In this document: positions 16,360-26,795 of the stretch, piece after piece | Numbering within the stretch: position 1 is the first letter of the stretch | Layout: each line of letters opens with the position of its first letter | Assembly: GCF_900240945.1 (NCBI RefSeq) | Contig: NZ_OESG01000013.1 | Coordinates: forward strand, 2,086,888 to 2,150,887 | Source: Mycobacterium sp. 3519A | GTDB lineage: Bacteria > Actinomycetota > Actinomycetes > Mycobacteriales > Mycobacteriaceae | Direction of reading: 5' to 3' | DNA: 64,000 bases | Position numbers and translations under genes: made by a program | The notes under the pieces: generated by a model | Told to the model about the DNA's origin: nothing | The model's database searches: none | The model's input: the letters and a program-made list of their open reading frames with translations, nothing else

Positions 16360-17351
16360 GGAGCTTCGTCGGCCGCCGACGCCGTCGTCGCCGCGGGCCG
16401 TGCGGGCATGGCGCCATTGCCGTTGAGCGACTCGGCCTTCTCCTCCAGCCACCACCGGAACCGCTTGGCGTGGGTGACCGGCGCGGGCCACTCCTCCTCG
16501 ATCGCCGCGTTGAGTTCGGCGCCGAGCATGATCGCGAACCCGAGGAAGAAGGCGAACAACAGGAACGCGATCGGCGTCGCGAGCGCGCCGTAGGTGTAGC
16601 CGGTGCTGGTGATCCAGGTCAGATAGACCCGCAGCCCGAAGGTGGCGATCAGAAACACCACCGCGGCGAGCACCGACCCGATGAGCAGCCGATGCGAGGG
16701 CAGCGGCTTGGGCAGCGACACCCGGTAGAGGACGTTCACGGCCAACACCAGGCCCAAGAACATCACCGGGTAGTAGCCGTACGCCAGCGCGTTGTCCCAG
16801 CTGTCAGGGAGGTACTCGGCGACCTTGCGCGGCCCGAGAGCGAGGAACGGGGCCGACACGATCGCGCCGACGAGCATCACCACGTACAGGCCGAGCGCGT
16901 AGAACCGCTGCCGCACCGGATGCCGCAGCGGTGTCTGATCGTGTGCCTCGGTGATCGAGTCGACGAACGCGGAGATCGCCGACGAGCCCGCCCACAACGA
17001 GATGACGAACCCGAGAGAGACCACCTCGCCACGGGCACCCCTGACGATGTCGTGCACGGTGGGCGCGATGATCTCGCTGACGACGTTGCGCGAGAAGAAC
17101 CTGCCCGCCGTGCTGATCAGCTGCTCCTGAATGGTCGGCAGCGTGTCAGGGCCGAACAGCGGCGCGATGTACGCCAGGCTCCCAAGCATCCCCAACAGCA
17201 GGGGAGGCAGGGACAGCGCACACCAGAACGCCGCCTGCGCGGACTCCGAGAAGATCGAATCGTCCCAGCTTTTCGACAACGTCCGCCGAACGATATGACC
17301 GATGTGGTGACGGGACGGCGGTACCGGTAGCGGCTGTGACTGGTCACTCAT
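16356..17351 (-). CDS. YihY/BrkB family membrane protein
   Basis: A 331-residue integral membrane protein of the YihY/virulence factor BrkB family (UPF0761). About six hydrophobic segments are visible, including AAFWCALSLPPLLLGMLGSLA, FYALGLYVVMLVGAIVSAPFL and AFLLFAFFLGFAIMLGAELNA. The last, with the GAELN signature, is typical of the family end. An Ala-rich cytoplasmic tail follows. It corresponds to Rv2707 by position. The molecular function of the family is not settled; RNase BN was an old misassignment. The gene marks the right edge of the inserted PKS operon. Confidence 0.88.
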   Translation of the reverse strand: MSDQSQPLPVPPSRHHIGHIVRRTLSKSWDDSIFSESAQAAFWCALSLPPLLLGMLGSLAYIAPLFGPDTLPTIQEQLISTAGRFFSRNVVSEIIAPTVHDIVRGARGEVVSLGFVISLWAGSSAISAFVDSITEAHDQTPLRHPVRQRFYALGLYVVMLVGAIVSAPFLALGPRKVAEYLPDSWDNALAYGYYPVMFLGLVLAVNVLYRVSLPKPLPSHRLLIGSVLAAVVFLIATFGLRVYLTWITSTGYTYGALATPIAFLLFAFFLGFAIMLGAELNAAIEEEWPAPVTHAKRFRWWLEEKAESLNGNGAMPARPAATTASAADEAP

Positions 17352-17378
17352 GACCAGTCCAGCATTGCCTATTCGGTG

Positions 17379-17570
17379 CTACGGCTCCAGCGGGCTGACT
17401 TCGATGACCGCTGCCAGCTCGACCAGCTTGGCCTCGTGCTCGTTCGCGTGGTGCTGGCAGAACAGCAACTCGGCACCCGAGGGAAGCTTTGCGCGTACAC
17501 GTGCGGCCGCTCCGCAGCGATCGCAGCGGTCAGCCCTGGTGAGTTCGGGACTGGTGAGCGTTGCGTTCAT
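17379..17570 (-). CDS. DUF7455-type small zinc-ribbon-like protein
   Basis: A 63-residue protein with RCDRCGAAARVRAKLPSG followed by ELLFCQHHANEH. The CxxC and CxHH pairs could hold one zinc ion. Small proteins of this pattern are common in actinobacteria (DUF7455, named from memory). ATG is preceded by GGAGGT. Its stop lies 27 bases from the yihY start on the same strand, so the two may be co-transcribed. Function is unknown. Confidence 0.75.
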   Translation of the reverse strand: MNATLTSPELTRADRCDRCGAAARVRAKLPSGAELLFCQHHANEHEAKLVELAAVIEVSPLEP

Positions 17571-17701
17571 GGCGACCTCCGTAATGCTTCGCGTATATCC
17601 ACTGTCTCAGACGTTTTCGGTTCCGGCCTTGTTCCCCGACTGTTTACGGGTGTGTCGTGTCTCACGGTTGCGTCGATTTGCAGCGGGTGCAGGCTGGCGG
17701 T

Positions 17702-18061
17702 ATGCAAACCGCTCCCGGCGTCCTGGTCCACCTGTGCAGCAACGATGACTGGGAGGTCGGACAGCGGTTAGGCGCGCTGCGTCCGGAGTCGCTGGAAACG
17801 GTCGGTTTCGTCCATCTGTCGGCGCCTGAGCAGGTGCATCTGCCGGCCAACCGGCTCTACGCCGGTCGCACCGATCTGGTGCTGTTGCGCATCGACGCGG
17901 CACGGCTGTCCTCTCCGGTTCGCTGGGAGCCTGGTGTCCCGACCGATCCTGCTGGCATGGTGTTCCCTCATCTGTACGGAGAATTACCCGTTCACGCTGT
18001 GATAAACGTCACGCCCTACGTGCCGGACGAAACCGGCCGGTTTGGGGCGCTAACGGGTTAG
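17702..18061 (+). CDS. DUF952 family protein
   Basis: A 119-residue cytoplasmic protein of the DUF952 family. Diagnostic stretches are [31 protein letters not shown] and [14 protein letters not shown]. These conserved His, Gln and Tyr residues suggest an enzyme active site, but no activity is established. The start at 17702 ([12 protein letters not shown]) was chosen because the family begins just before VHLC; the longer ORF from 17657 adds unrelated residues. Its stop overlaps the convergent ridA stop. Confidence 0.82.
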   Translation: MQTAPGVLVHLCSNDDWEVGQRLGALRPESLETVGFVHLSAPEQVHLPANRLYAGRTDLVLLRIDAARLSSPVRWEPGVPTDPAGMVFPHLYGELPVHAVINVTPYVPDETGRFGALTG

Positions 18062-18426
18062 CGGTCCACGTACGCATCGGCCTCGATCTCGACCATCAGG
18101 TCCTGGGCGATGAGCGCCGACACCTCCACCATGGTGGTGACCGGGCGGATGTCGCCGAAGAACTCGGCGTGCACCGCGCCGACCTCCCGCCACAGCGCGA
18201 TGTCGGTGACGTACATCCGGGTGCGGACCACGTCGGTCAGCGACGCGCCGGCCTCCTGCAGCGCAATGCCGATGCGGCGCAACGCATCTCGTGCCTGAGT
18301 GGCGGCATCCGGGCCCGCTCCGGTGGTGCCTGCCACCGCGATGTACGGGCCCGTGCGGACCGCGCGCGAGTAGCCGACGAACGACTCGTACTCCGTGCCG
18401 GAGGCCACCGTTTGGCGCTGCGTCAT
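18058..18426 (-). CDS. RidA/YjgF/YER057c family enamine/imine deaminase-like protein
   Basis: A 122-residue Rid-family protein, usually a trimer that hydrolyses reactive 2-aminoacrylate or related imines. The family signature [24 protein letters not shown] is present near residues 68-91. The position corresponding to the catalytic Arg of true RidA (RxTxF/VKxxxxF) shows RTRMYVTD, so the Arg is retained in the signature. By position it matches Rv2704, next to sigA in M. tuberculosis. Here four accessory genes separate it from sigA. Confidence 0.85.
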   Translation of the reverse strand: MTQRQTVASGTEYESFVGYSRAVRTGPYIAVAGTTGAGPDAATQARDALRRIGIALQEAGASLTDVVRTRMYVTDIALWREVGAVHAEFFGDIRPVTTMVEVSALIAQDLMVEIEADAYVDR

Positions 18427-18479
18427 CCGTACAAACTAGCGGCGCGGGCCGCCGGTGCAAGAGGTTTACACTTCGGTCG

Positions 18480-19289
18480 TTGACTGACAACTTAGACTCA
18501 CTCTCCGTGGGTATTTTGTTGGGCTTCGCGCCGTGGATCGTCTACTGGGTGCTTGTCGGCAACGTTCCCTTCACGACGGCGGTGTTGGTCGCGCTCGCGG
18601 TCGCCGTGTTGTCGTTCGTGGTCGGGCGGATCAGGGGAGCGCCGGGCCGAACACTCGAAATCGGCGCGGTCGCAACGTTTTTGGTCCTCACCGCATTGAC
18701 GTTCGCGGTGAGTCAGTCGTTCATGGAGCGGTGGATCCAGCCGCTGAGCAACGTCGGGATCTTCCTGGTCGCGTTGGTCAGCGCGCTGATGGGCAGGCCG
18801 TTCGTGCGTGAGATCGCCGAAGTGGACCAGCCGAAGGAAGTGGTCGAGAGCGACCTGTTCCGTCGCATCACGTCGCTGCTGACGTGGATCTGGATCGCGG
18901 CCTTCGCCGGCATGACGGTGTCCTCGGCGATCCCGCCGATCGTGCAGGGCGACGCGACGATCCTCGACACCAAGACCCCGCTGTCGTTCGTCTGCTACTG
19001 GGTCCTTCCGTTCTCGTTCCTCGGGTTGGCCGCGCTGGCGTCGAAGGTGCTGCCAGAGAGAATGGTGCCGCCAGAGGAGGACATCGTGCGCAAGACGACG
19101 TTCGTCGCCTTCGCCGAGGCCGAGATCGATCAACTGATGTATCTGGCCACCGAACACGCCAACCGTGAGGTCGGCCCGGGCAAGGAGGCCTACGACATCA
19201 GGATCGGCAGCAAGGGTGTGCCGTTGGTCGGCGACGAGACCCGCGAGTCGTGGCCGTCGACGTACAAGGTGCGCGACAAGAGGCGCTGA
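18480..19289 (+). CDS. Uncharacterised six-helix membrane protein
   Basis: About 269 residues; I do not recognise the family. Six hydrophobic segments can be read: SVGILLGFAPWIVYWVLVG, TTAVLVALAVAVLSFVVG, IGAVATFLVLTALTFAV, SNVGIFLVALVSALMG, WIWIAAFAGMTVSSAIPP and FVCYWVLPFSFLGLAALAS. A charged cytoplasmic tail of about 85 residues follows (EEDIVRKTTFVAFAEAEIDQ and onward). The helix pattern in the first half recalls septation protein A (YciB), but this is weak. The start is uncertain: TTG at 18480 is used because nothing better precedes the first helix, and a GTG at 18507 is possible. It is divergent from ridA with about 50 bases between. Confidence 0.7.
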   Translation: MTDNLDSLSVGILLGFAPWIVYWVLVGNVPFTTAVLVALAVAVLSFVVGRIRGAPGRTLEIGAVATFLVLTALTFAVSQSFMERWIQPLSNVGIFLVALVSALMGRPFVREIAEVDQPKEVVESDLFRRITSLLTWIWIAAFAGMTVSSAIPPIVQGDATILDTKTPLSFVCYWVLPFSFLGLAALASKVLPERMVPPEEDIVRKTTFVAFAEAEIDQLMYLATEHANREVGPGKEAYDIRIGSKGVPLVGDETRESWPSTYKVRDKRR

Positions 19290-19354
19290 CACAGCCGCGT
19301 CACAGACACGCCGGGCCACGGAATAAACCGCGCGACGGCGCCGTCGCAGGTCGT

Positions 19355-20173
19355 ATGACACGACCGATCCGCATCGCCGCCCAGATTCCGCCCGCCGCGA
19401 CACCCACCTACGCGGCGTGGCGCGACACCATCCTGCGCGCGGAAGACCTGGGCACCGACGCCATCCTCGGCTACGACCACTTCCTGGTCCCCGCGGTCAC
19501 CGGTCGAGACAAGAACGGGCGGCCCATCACCGACCCGAACCCGCCGGTGCAGAACAACTTCGAGGCCTGGACCGCGCTGGCGTCCTGGGCGGAGATCACC
19601 AGTCGCGCCGAACTGGGCCTGCTGGTCGGCGGCGCGGGATTCCGCAATCCCGACCTGGTCGCCGACATGGCCCGCACCATCGACCACATCAGCGGCGGCC
19701 GCCTTATCCTCGGTCTCGGCGCCGGGTGGTACGAACCGGACTACACCGAATACGGCTACGAGTACGGCACGGTGTCGTCGCGACACGAGTTGTTCATCGA
19801 TGCGCTCGAGCGCATCGAGAACCGGTTACCCAACCTGATGCCGCCGCCGCTGCGCAAGATTCCGGTGTTGATCGGCGGCGGCGGCGAGAAGAAGACGATC
19901 CCGGCCGCCGCACGGTTCGCCGACATCTGGCACACCGGCGGCGAATTGGACCTGTTCGTGCGCAAGACCGCGATCCTCGCCGCAGAGGCCGCCAAGATCG
20001 GACGCGACGACACCGAGATCGAACGCGCCGTGTCGTGGGTCAGCACCGAGACAGCGGACGGCTACGCCGATGCCGGCGCCACGATGTTCACCGTGTCGGT
20101 GTTCGGTTCGCCGGACGGATACGACCTGGCGGAGTTGAAAGCCGCTCTGGCGTGGCGTGATTCGCGGGGCTGA
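19355..20173 (+). CDS. F420-dependent LLM-class oxidoreductase
   Basis: A 272-residue luciferase-like TIM-barrel protein that should use coenzyme F420 for hydride transfer. Family blocks include AAQIPPAATPTYAAWRDTIL, LGLLVGGAGFRNPDLVADMA, ISGGRLILGLGAGWYEPDY (the GRxxxGxGxGW cofactor loop) and KIPVLIGGGGEKKTIPAAA. The ATG at 19355 is used because the conserved barrel starts there; the upstream extension to 19250 is unrelated in sequence. Mycobacteria carry many such enzymes and the substrate cannot be predicted. It abuts the convergent methyltransferase gene without a gap. Confidence 0.87.
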   Translation: MTRPIRIAAQIPPAATPTYAAWRDTILRAEDLGTDAILGYDHFLVPAVTGRDKNGRPITDPNPPVQNNFEAWTALASWAEITSRAELGLLVGGAGFRNPDLVADMARTIDHISGGRLILGLGAGWYEPDYTEYGYEYGTVSSRHELFIDALERIENRLPNLMPPPLRKIPVLIGGGGEKKTIPAAARFADIWHTGGELDLFVRKTAILAAEAAKIGRDDTEIERAVSWVSTETADGYADAGATMFTVSVFGSPDGYDLAELKAALAWRDSRG

Positions 20174-21268
20174 TCAGATCGGGACGGCTTCGACGATCGA
20201 TATCGGATTGGCCGTGTGCACGACGCGGTCCAGCCGGAATCCGGCCCGGGCCAACAGCTTCTCCCATTCGGCCTGAGTGCGTTCCCTGCCGCCGACGGCG
20301 ATCAGCATCTCGAGATCGATCATCAAGCCCAGATCTGAGGTGGAGCGTTCCGGCAGAACGCTTTCCAACAGCAGCAGCTTGCCGCTGGCTGGGATTGCGC
20401 TGCGGATGTTGGACAGGATCTTCAGTGCGTCGTCGTCGCTCCAGTCGTGCAGGATCTGCTTCATCAGATATGCGTCGCCGCCGTCGGGCACCGAGTCGAA
20501 GAACGAACCGCCGACCACCTCGCAGCGCGCGGCGACACCCGCCTTGGTGAGTTCTCCTCCGGCGCCGTCCACCACGGCGGGCAGGTCGAAGAGCACGCCG
20601 CGGGCGGCCGTCGCCTTCGACAGGATCATCGCGAGCAGCCTGCCGTGCCCGCCGCCGACGTCGACGATGCGGCGGAAGCCGCTGAAGTCGTAGGCCGCGA
20701 GCACCGCGTAGATGGCGAATTCGCTGCCCGCCGTCATCGCGTTGTTGAACGCCGACGCGAGATCCGGGTCGGTTTCGACGTATTCGAAGAACGGCATGCC
20801 GCGCAGCATGTCCACCGACGGCTTGCCGGTCTGCACCGAGTACAGCAGGTTGCCCCAGTCCTCCCAGCGCAGCGGATGGCCGAAGAACAACGCGAAGTCA
20901 CGCACCGAACCGGGGGTGCCCGTCCTCAGCGCCTTGCCGATCGACGTCAGCTTGAAGGTGTTGTCGGCGCGGTGCCGAAACACACCGCGCGATGCCAGCG
21001 CACGCATCAACCGGTAGGTCGCATCGGTGTCGGTGCCCACACGGCGGGCCACTTCGGTCGCCGACAGTGCACCGTCGGCCAACTGGTCCGGGATGCCGAG
21101 TTTCACCGCGACGTAGATCGCCTGCGTGGTCCATCCGCCGGTCAGCAATTCGAGCGTGTTGACCGCTCCAGGCGCGAGTAGACGACTCAACTGCTGGGTG
21201 GCGGAGCGAACCGCGTTGAGGGCGCGGACAACCGGAACGGGCGGGATCATCGGAGGCTTTTCAGGCAC
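20174..21268 (-). CDS. SAM-dependent O-methyltransferase (acetylserotonin/hydroxyneurosporene OMT-like)
   Basis: A 364-residue class I methyltransferase with an N-terminal winged-helix dimerisation domain (about 35-115, QAIYVAVKLGIPDQLADG and LSATEVARRVGTD). The catalytic domain contains the SAM loop VDVGGGHGRLLA (about 205-216), DLPAVV, and KQILHDWSDDD. The His in that last motif is the general base of small-molecule O-methyltransferases of this group. It starts with GTG at 21268. The acceptor is unknown; nothing nearby suggests a hydroxylated aromatic pathway. It follows the lipoprotein gene on the same strand. Confidence 0.85.
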   Translation of the reverse strand: MPEKPPMIPPVPVVRALNAVRSATQQLSRLLAPGAVNTLELLTGGWTTQAIYVAVKLGIPDQLADGALSATEVARRVGTDTDATYRLMRALASRGVFRHRADNTFKLTSIGKALRTGTPGSVRDFALFFGHPLRWEDWGNLLYSVQTGKPSVDMLRGMPFFEYVETDPDLASAFNNAMTAGSEFAIYAVLAAYDFSGFRRIVDVGGGHGRLLAMILSKATAARGVLFDLPAVVDGAGGELTKAGVAARCEVVGGSFFDSVPDGGDAYLMKQILHDWSDDDALKILSNIRSAIPASGKLLLLESVLPERSTSDLGLMIDLEMLIAVGGRERTQAEWEKLLARAGFRLDRVVHTANPISIVEAVPI

Positions 21269-21321
21269 GGCGAGACCTTACCCTTTCAGCAACCTCACAG
21301 GAACATCCGCCCCGCGGCGTG

Positions 21322-21759
21322 TTACTGCTGTTCGAGTCGGTCCATCATCGCGACGGCGGTTTTGATCCGCTCGACGCCCTTGTCCCGGTAGGACACCACG
21401 GTGTTGGCCTGCTCCTGGGTCATGGCGGGATTGACCGTCACGCATTCGCGGTCGAAGTCGCGGAAGTGTCCGACGGCTTCCCTGAGCACCGTCGTCACGT
21501 CGTCGTCGGGGGAGGGCAGTTCCTGCTCCAGCCTGCTCACGCCGTCGGCGAACGACCGGCAGGCGTTCTGGGCGCCTGCGTAGTCGTCGGTGCGCACCGC
21601 CCCTTCGAACCAGGCCATCGCATCGTTCATCTTGTCGATGGTCGGCTGGGCCTGATTGCGCCATGCCTTCAGCGTGTCGGCATGCGACGGCCCGCTGGGT
21701 TCCGTTGACGAACAGGCGGTCAACGCGGCCAGCAGCGCGGCGACCGCGATGACGCGCAC
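21322..21759 (-). CDS. Small putative lipoprotein
   Basis: A 145-residue protein with a signal peptide, MRVIAVAALLAALTACSS. Its lipobox L-T-A-C places the lipidated Cys at residue 16. The mature part is helical and acidic, with a conserved-looking Cys pair (QNACRSF and DRECVTV) that could form a disulfide. Function is unknown. It starts with GTG, 17 bases past the end of sigA on the same strand, so it may be read through from sigA. Confidence 0.75.
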   Translation of the reverse strand: MRVIAVAALLAALTACSSTEPSGPSHADTLKAWRNQAQPTIDKMNDAMAWFEGAVRTDDYAGAQNACRSFADGVSRLEQELPSPDDDVTTVLREAVGHFRDFDRECVTVNPAMTQEQANTVVSYRDKGVERIKTAVAMMDRLEQQ

Positions 21760-21776
21760 AGGTGAAACGCGAATGG

Positions 21777-23240
<1,464 letters not shown>

Positions 23241-23422
23241 GTACACCCTTTCGATCTTGCAATTTTCGACGGGCACGGTCGTGCACCATCGAAAAGCGTC
23301 GGCTATGTCGAATATTGGCGGTTGATCTCGCCGCTATCCGGATGCGGCCGCCGTCGACCATTGTAACGACTGTGTGAGGTACCGCCGTGTTGAGCGGCAA
23401 ATTTGGCGCGTCGGTCGGTGCG

Positions 23423-24235
23423 CTACTTGGCGGTAGCGGTGACGTCGACGTCAGCGGCCATCGCAGCGCCGACGATGCCAGCGGTGTTCTGCAGTGCGGC
23501 GGCCACCACGGGCGTCCGGTTCTTCAACAGCGGAATCCACTTGTCGGCCTTGCGGCTGATGCCGCCGCCCGCGATGAACAGGTCGGGCCAGATCGCGTTT
23601 TCGATTGCAATGAGCACGCTGGTCACCTCTTTTGTCCAGCGCTCGTAGCTCCAGCCCTTCTTTTCCTTGATCGACGACGCCGCGCGGTGTTCGGCCTCTT
23701 TACCGCCGACCTCGATATGACCGAACTCGGTGTTCGGCAGCAGCACGCCGTTGTGGATGACCGCGGAACCGATCCCGGTGCCGAAGGTGAGCAGCACGAT
23801 CACCCCGGAGTTGTCCCTGCCCGCGCCGAACTTCTCCTCGGCAAGGCCGGCGGCGTCCGCGTCGTTGAGCACCGTGACCTGTTGGCCATCGAGCGCGGAC
23901 GCGAATGCTTCCCGCACATTCACCCCGAGCCAGCGCTTGTCGACGTTGGCCGCCGTGCGCACGATGCCGTCGGTGATGACGCCGGGATAGGTGACGCCGA
24001 GTTTCTCGGTCCAGCCGAATTCCTTGACCACCGCGGCGACGGTCTTGGCGACCGAATCCGGAGTCGCCGGTTGCGGGGTCTCCAACTTGAAGCGGTCGCC
24101 GATCAACTTCCCGGTGTCCAGGTCGACGATGCCGCCCTTGACCCCGCTTCCGCCGACGTCGATGCCGAATCCTCGGCGTTGGGCGCCACCGCCGTTGGTG
24201 CTGGGGTCGGCGGCGGCTGGTTCGGTCGCGGTCAT
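23423..24235 (-). CDS. ppgK: Polyphosphate glucokinase PpgK
   Basis: A 270-residue ROK-fold kinase that phosphorylates glucose with polyphosphate or ATP as donor. FGIDVGGSGVKGGIVDLDTG is the first phosphate-binding loop. LNDADAAGLAEEKFGAG and LTFGTGIGSAVIHNG follow, the latter being the second phosphate loop. FGHIEVGGKEAEHRAASS is a PpgK-type region without the ROK zinc cysteines. Start ATG 24235 is preceded by AGGAGCG; the ORF extension to 24274 is not needed. It is divergent from suhB with 72 bases between and sits upstream of sigA, as in M. tuberculosis. Confidence 0.95.
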   Translation of the reverse strand: MTATEPAAADPSTNGGGAQRRGFGIDVGGSGVKGGIVDLDTGKLIGDRFKLETPQPATPDSVAKTVAAVVKEFGWTEKLGVTYPGVITDGIVRTAANVDKRWLGVNVREAFASALDGQQVTVLNDADAAGLAEEKFGAGRDNSGVIVLLTFGTGIGSAVIHNGVLLPNTEFGHIEVGGKEAEHRAASSIKEKKGWSYERWTKEVTSVLIAIENAIWPDLFIAGGGISRKADKWIPLLKNRTPVVAAALQNTAGIVGAAMAADVDVTATAK

Positions 24236-24307
24236 GAGCGCTCCTAAGGCGGGCAGGTCGGACGCGCCACACACATTAGTAGCTCCGGAATGTGCTGCGA
24301 TGGACGA

Positions 24308-25138
24308 GTGACGGAAAATGACACCGATTTCCTTGAGTTGCGCTCGGTCGCGGAGCGATTGGCGGGGGAGGCCGCCGACTTCGTCCGCCGCCGCCGCGTC
24401 GAGGTGTTCGGAAATCCTGCGCCCGACGCCGCTGCCACCGTGCGGACCAAGAGCACACCCACCGACCCTGTCACCGTCGTCGACACCGAAACCGAGCGAC
24501 TGCTGCGCGACCGGTTGGCAGAACTGCGTCCCGGTGAGGACATCCTCGGTGAGGAGGAAGGCGGTGCGACCGGCTTACGGAAGGGTCTGACCTGGGTGCT
24601 CGACCCGATCGACGGCACGGTGAACTTCGTCTACGGCCTGCCTCAGTACGCGGTGTCGGTGGGGGTGCTGCGCGACGGCACCCCGATCGCGGGGGCGGTG
24701 GCCGATGTTCCCGGCAAGACGCTGTTCTCGGCGGCGCGGGGGCACGGCGCGCGAATGCTGCGCGACGGCGTGACCACCCCGCTGAGGTCGAGCGCGGCCG
24801 TGGACCTGTCAATGTCGTTGATAGGCACCGGGTTCTCGTACGCACCGGACCAACGGGCGCGTCAGGCCCAGGTGCTGGCCAGGCTGCTGCCCGCGGTGCG
24901 CGATGTGCGACGGATGGGCTCGGCCGCGCTGGATCTGTGCATGGTCGGGGCGGGCCAACTCGACGGCTACTACGAGGACGGCGTGCACTTGTGGGACTGG
25001 GCGGCGGGCGCGCTGGTCGCCGCCGAGGCCGGCGCGGTCATGCGGCTACCCACCGCCGACGGCTCGAGCGGCTTCATCGCGGCCGCCGCGCCCGGTATCG
25101 CCGACGCGCTGATGGCCGCCCTCGGTGATCCGTTCTGA
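24308..25138 (+). CDS. suhB: Inositol monophosphatase family protein SuhB
   Basis: A 276-residue Mg2+-dependent phosphatase of the IMPase family, which removes phosphate from myo-inositol 1-phosphate. In mycobacteria this feeds phosphatidylinositol and mycothiol. Metal ligands are visible: the EEEGG site (ILGEEEGGATG), WVLDPIDGTVNFVYG (D-P-I-D-G-T), and the C-terminal GVHLWDWAAGALVAAEAG (W-D motif). The GTG at 24308 gives VTENDTDFLELRSVA; upstream codons to 24290 lack support. It is divergent from ppgK and convergent with cei. Confidence 0.93.
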   Translation: MTENDTDFLELRSVAERLAGEAADFVRRRRVEVFGNPAPDAAATVRTKSTPTDPVTVVDTETERLLRDRLAELRPGEDILGEEEGGATGLRKGLTWVLDPIDGTVNFVYGLPQYAVSVGVLRDGTPIAGAVADVPGKTLFSAARGHGARMLRDGVTTPLRSSAAVDLSMSLIGTGFSYAPDQRARQAQVLARLLPAVRDVRRMGSAALDLCMVGAGQLDGYYEDGVHLWDWAAGALVAAEAGAVMRLPTADGSSGFIAAAAPGIADALMAALGDPF

Positions 25139-25165
25139 CGCGAATCCCGTTGCACCCCAACGGGT

Positions 25166-25819
25166 TCAGCAGGCAGCCGAGTGGATCTTCTTCAGCAGCG
25201 CCGGGTCCGCGGCCTGGGTGGCGTCGGGGCGCAGGCTGGCCAGCACCGCGTCGATGTCGTCGCTGTGGGTCAGCTCGGTGAACTCGGTGCCGATCGCCAG
25301 GTCGACGGTGTTGTCGGTGCGCTGATCCTGGAACAGCTCGGTGCACGGAGCCACCAGCCACACCGCCGCGGCGGCGGCGCGCCCGGACGGACCGAACCGG
25401 ATCTGCCCCTGACATTCCAGCCGCGCCTTGACGTACACGGTGTCGTTGGCCGCGGCCGGGTCGGCGAAGCCGAGGTCGCGAAGTTCGCCCGCCACCTCGG
25501 CGGCCTGGCCGCCCTGGCCGCTGGCGTTGAGGACGCGGATCTTGGCGTCGGCCAGCTTGGCGGGCGTCACATCGGTCATATCGGCGCGCGTGACCTGCTC
25601 ACCGAGCTGCGGCGCGGGGGCCGACGGATCAGCGGGCGGCGGCGGATTGCAGACCGTGGCTTCGCGGATGTCCGGCGGTCGGCTCAGCGCCATCACCCAG
25701 ACCAACAGCGTCACCACCGCGAGGGCGACGAACAGCAATATCCCGGGCAGGTAATTACGCCGGCGGAACGGTCGACCGCGTTTGTCGAACGCGGTGCCCT
25801 CGGTGATTTGCGCGACCAC
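25166..25819 (-). CDS. cei: Envelope integrity protein Cei
   Basis: A 217-residue single-pass protein: a short basic cytoplasmic segment (DKRGRPFRRRNYLPG), one membrane helix (ILLFVALAVVTLLVWVMAL, about 26-45) and an extracytoplasmic LytR_C-like domain with IRVLNASGQGGQAAEVAGEL. Cysteines at CNPPPP, ECQG, PCTE and the C-terminal AAC could form disulfides. It is the Rv2700 homologue, which is required for normal cell envelope in M. tuberculosis. It starts with GTG and is divergent from the DUF4193 gene. Confidence 0.9.
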   Translation of the reverse strand: MVAQITEGTAFDKRGRPFRRRNYLPGILLFVALAVVTLLVWVMALSRPPDIREATVCNPPPPADPSAPAPQLGEQVTRADMTDVTPAKLADAKIRVLNASGQGGQAAEVAGELRDLGFADPAAANDTVYVKARLECQGQIRFGPSGRAAAAAVWLVAPCTELFQDQRTDNTVDLAIGTEFTELTHSDDIDAVLASLRPDATQAADPALLKKIHSAAC

Positions 25820-25983
25820 GCCTGCACTCTAAGGCCAAAGACAGGGGGCCCTTCCTGCGGCGACATCTAGACTGTGACATAAATCACACTGGAACGGGTA
25901 TCAGAACGGGCACGAATCGTTTGGGGAATGCGTTCGACGCTGGTACAAAGCTCTGCTGCAAGGTCTGACGGAGGGGACAAGAC

Positions 25984-26286
25984 ATGGCTACCGATTACGA
26001 CGCCCCGCGGCGCACCGAGACCGACGACGTTTCCGAGGATTCGCTCGAGGAACTGAAGGCGCGGCGTAACGAGGCCCAGTCCGCGGTTGTGGACGTCGAC
26101 GAGTCCGAATCCGCCGAATCCTTCGAGCTGCCGGGCGCCGATCTGTCCGGCGAGGAATTGTCTGTGCGGGTGATCCCGAAGCAGGCCGACGAGTTCACAT
26201 GCTCGAGCTGTTTTCTGGTGCATCACCGCAGCAGGCTGGCCAGCGAGAAGAACGGCGTGATGATCTGCACCGACTGCGCGGCCTGA
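25984..26286 (+). CDS. DUF4193 family protein
   Basis: A 100-residue, strongly acidic protein ending in FTCSSCFLVHHRSRLASE and ICTDCAA. The CxxC...CxxC arrangement is a probable zinc ribbon, as in RbpA-like and transcription-associated small proteins. It is highly conserved in actinobacteria (Rv2699c). ATG is preceded by GGAGGGGAC. No function is established. Confidence 0.9.
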   Translation: MATDYDAPRRTETDDVSEDSLEELKARRNEAQSAVVDVDESESAESFELPGADLSGEELSVRVIPKQADEFTCSSCFLVHHRSRLASEKNGVMICTDCAA

Positions 26287-26293
26287 GCGGAAC

Positions 26294-26770
26294 TCAAGCG
26301 CGCAGCGCGGCCAGCACTCGGTCGGGATGACGGCAGCTCACCAACCAGTACGGCGTCGGATCGTCGGGATCATCGAGGACAAGAAGAACCATGGGGCCGA
26401 CCCATGCCCGGTGCACCACATAAGCGGCGGGGTCCAGCTGTCGGCCCAGCGCGGCCGACTTGGCGGTCTTGGGCACTTCGGCCGACCGCGTGATCACGCT
26501 GACGGGCAGGTGCGCACCGCCGGCCCACAACTCGGTCTCGCCGTCGGTGCTGACCACCTTGACCTCGATCCTGCCGAACCACAGCAGCAGGACCGCGGCG
26601 ACGGGCAGCAAAACGGCGAACGGCACCCAGTTGGGCAGCGATTGCACGCCCTGATTGACCTCGAGCGCGATCAACGCGGCGAGGCCGAAGCCGGGTGGCC
26701 ACCACCACCAGGGCACGCGCAACCGTTCGCGGTAGCGCACAGTTTGCGCCGTGGCGCGCGTGTCGGACAC
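26294..26770 (-). CDS. DUF3093 family membrane protein
   Basis: A 158-residue protein with [20 protein letters not shown], the conserved DUF3093 opening, and two membrane helices (about 18-38 and 45-66, [19 protein letters not shown]). A soluble beta-rich domain follows ([20 protein letters not shown]), ending in [16 protein letters not shown]. The GTG at 26770 ([17 protein letters not shown]) was chosen over 26875: it leaves 25 bases to the divergent dut start and matches the length of Rv2698. Function is unknown. Confidence 0.82.
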   Translation of the reverse strand: MSDTRATAQTVRYRERLRVPWWWWPPGFGLAALIALEVNQGVQSLPNWVPFAVLLPVAAVLLLWFGRIEVKVVSTDGETELWAGGAHLPVSVITRSAEVPKTAKSAALGRQLDPAAYVVHRAWVGPMVLLVLDDPDDPTPYWLVSCRHPDRVLAALRA

Positions 26771-26795
26771 GCGGCCAAGAGTAATCTCTGACGTC

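Noticed and set aside
15669..17330. 553-residue plus-strand frame crossing the mmpL and yihY genes
   Set aside because: Low-complexity Arg-rich translation, overlapping two well-supported genes in other frames.
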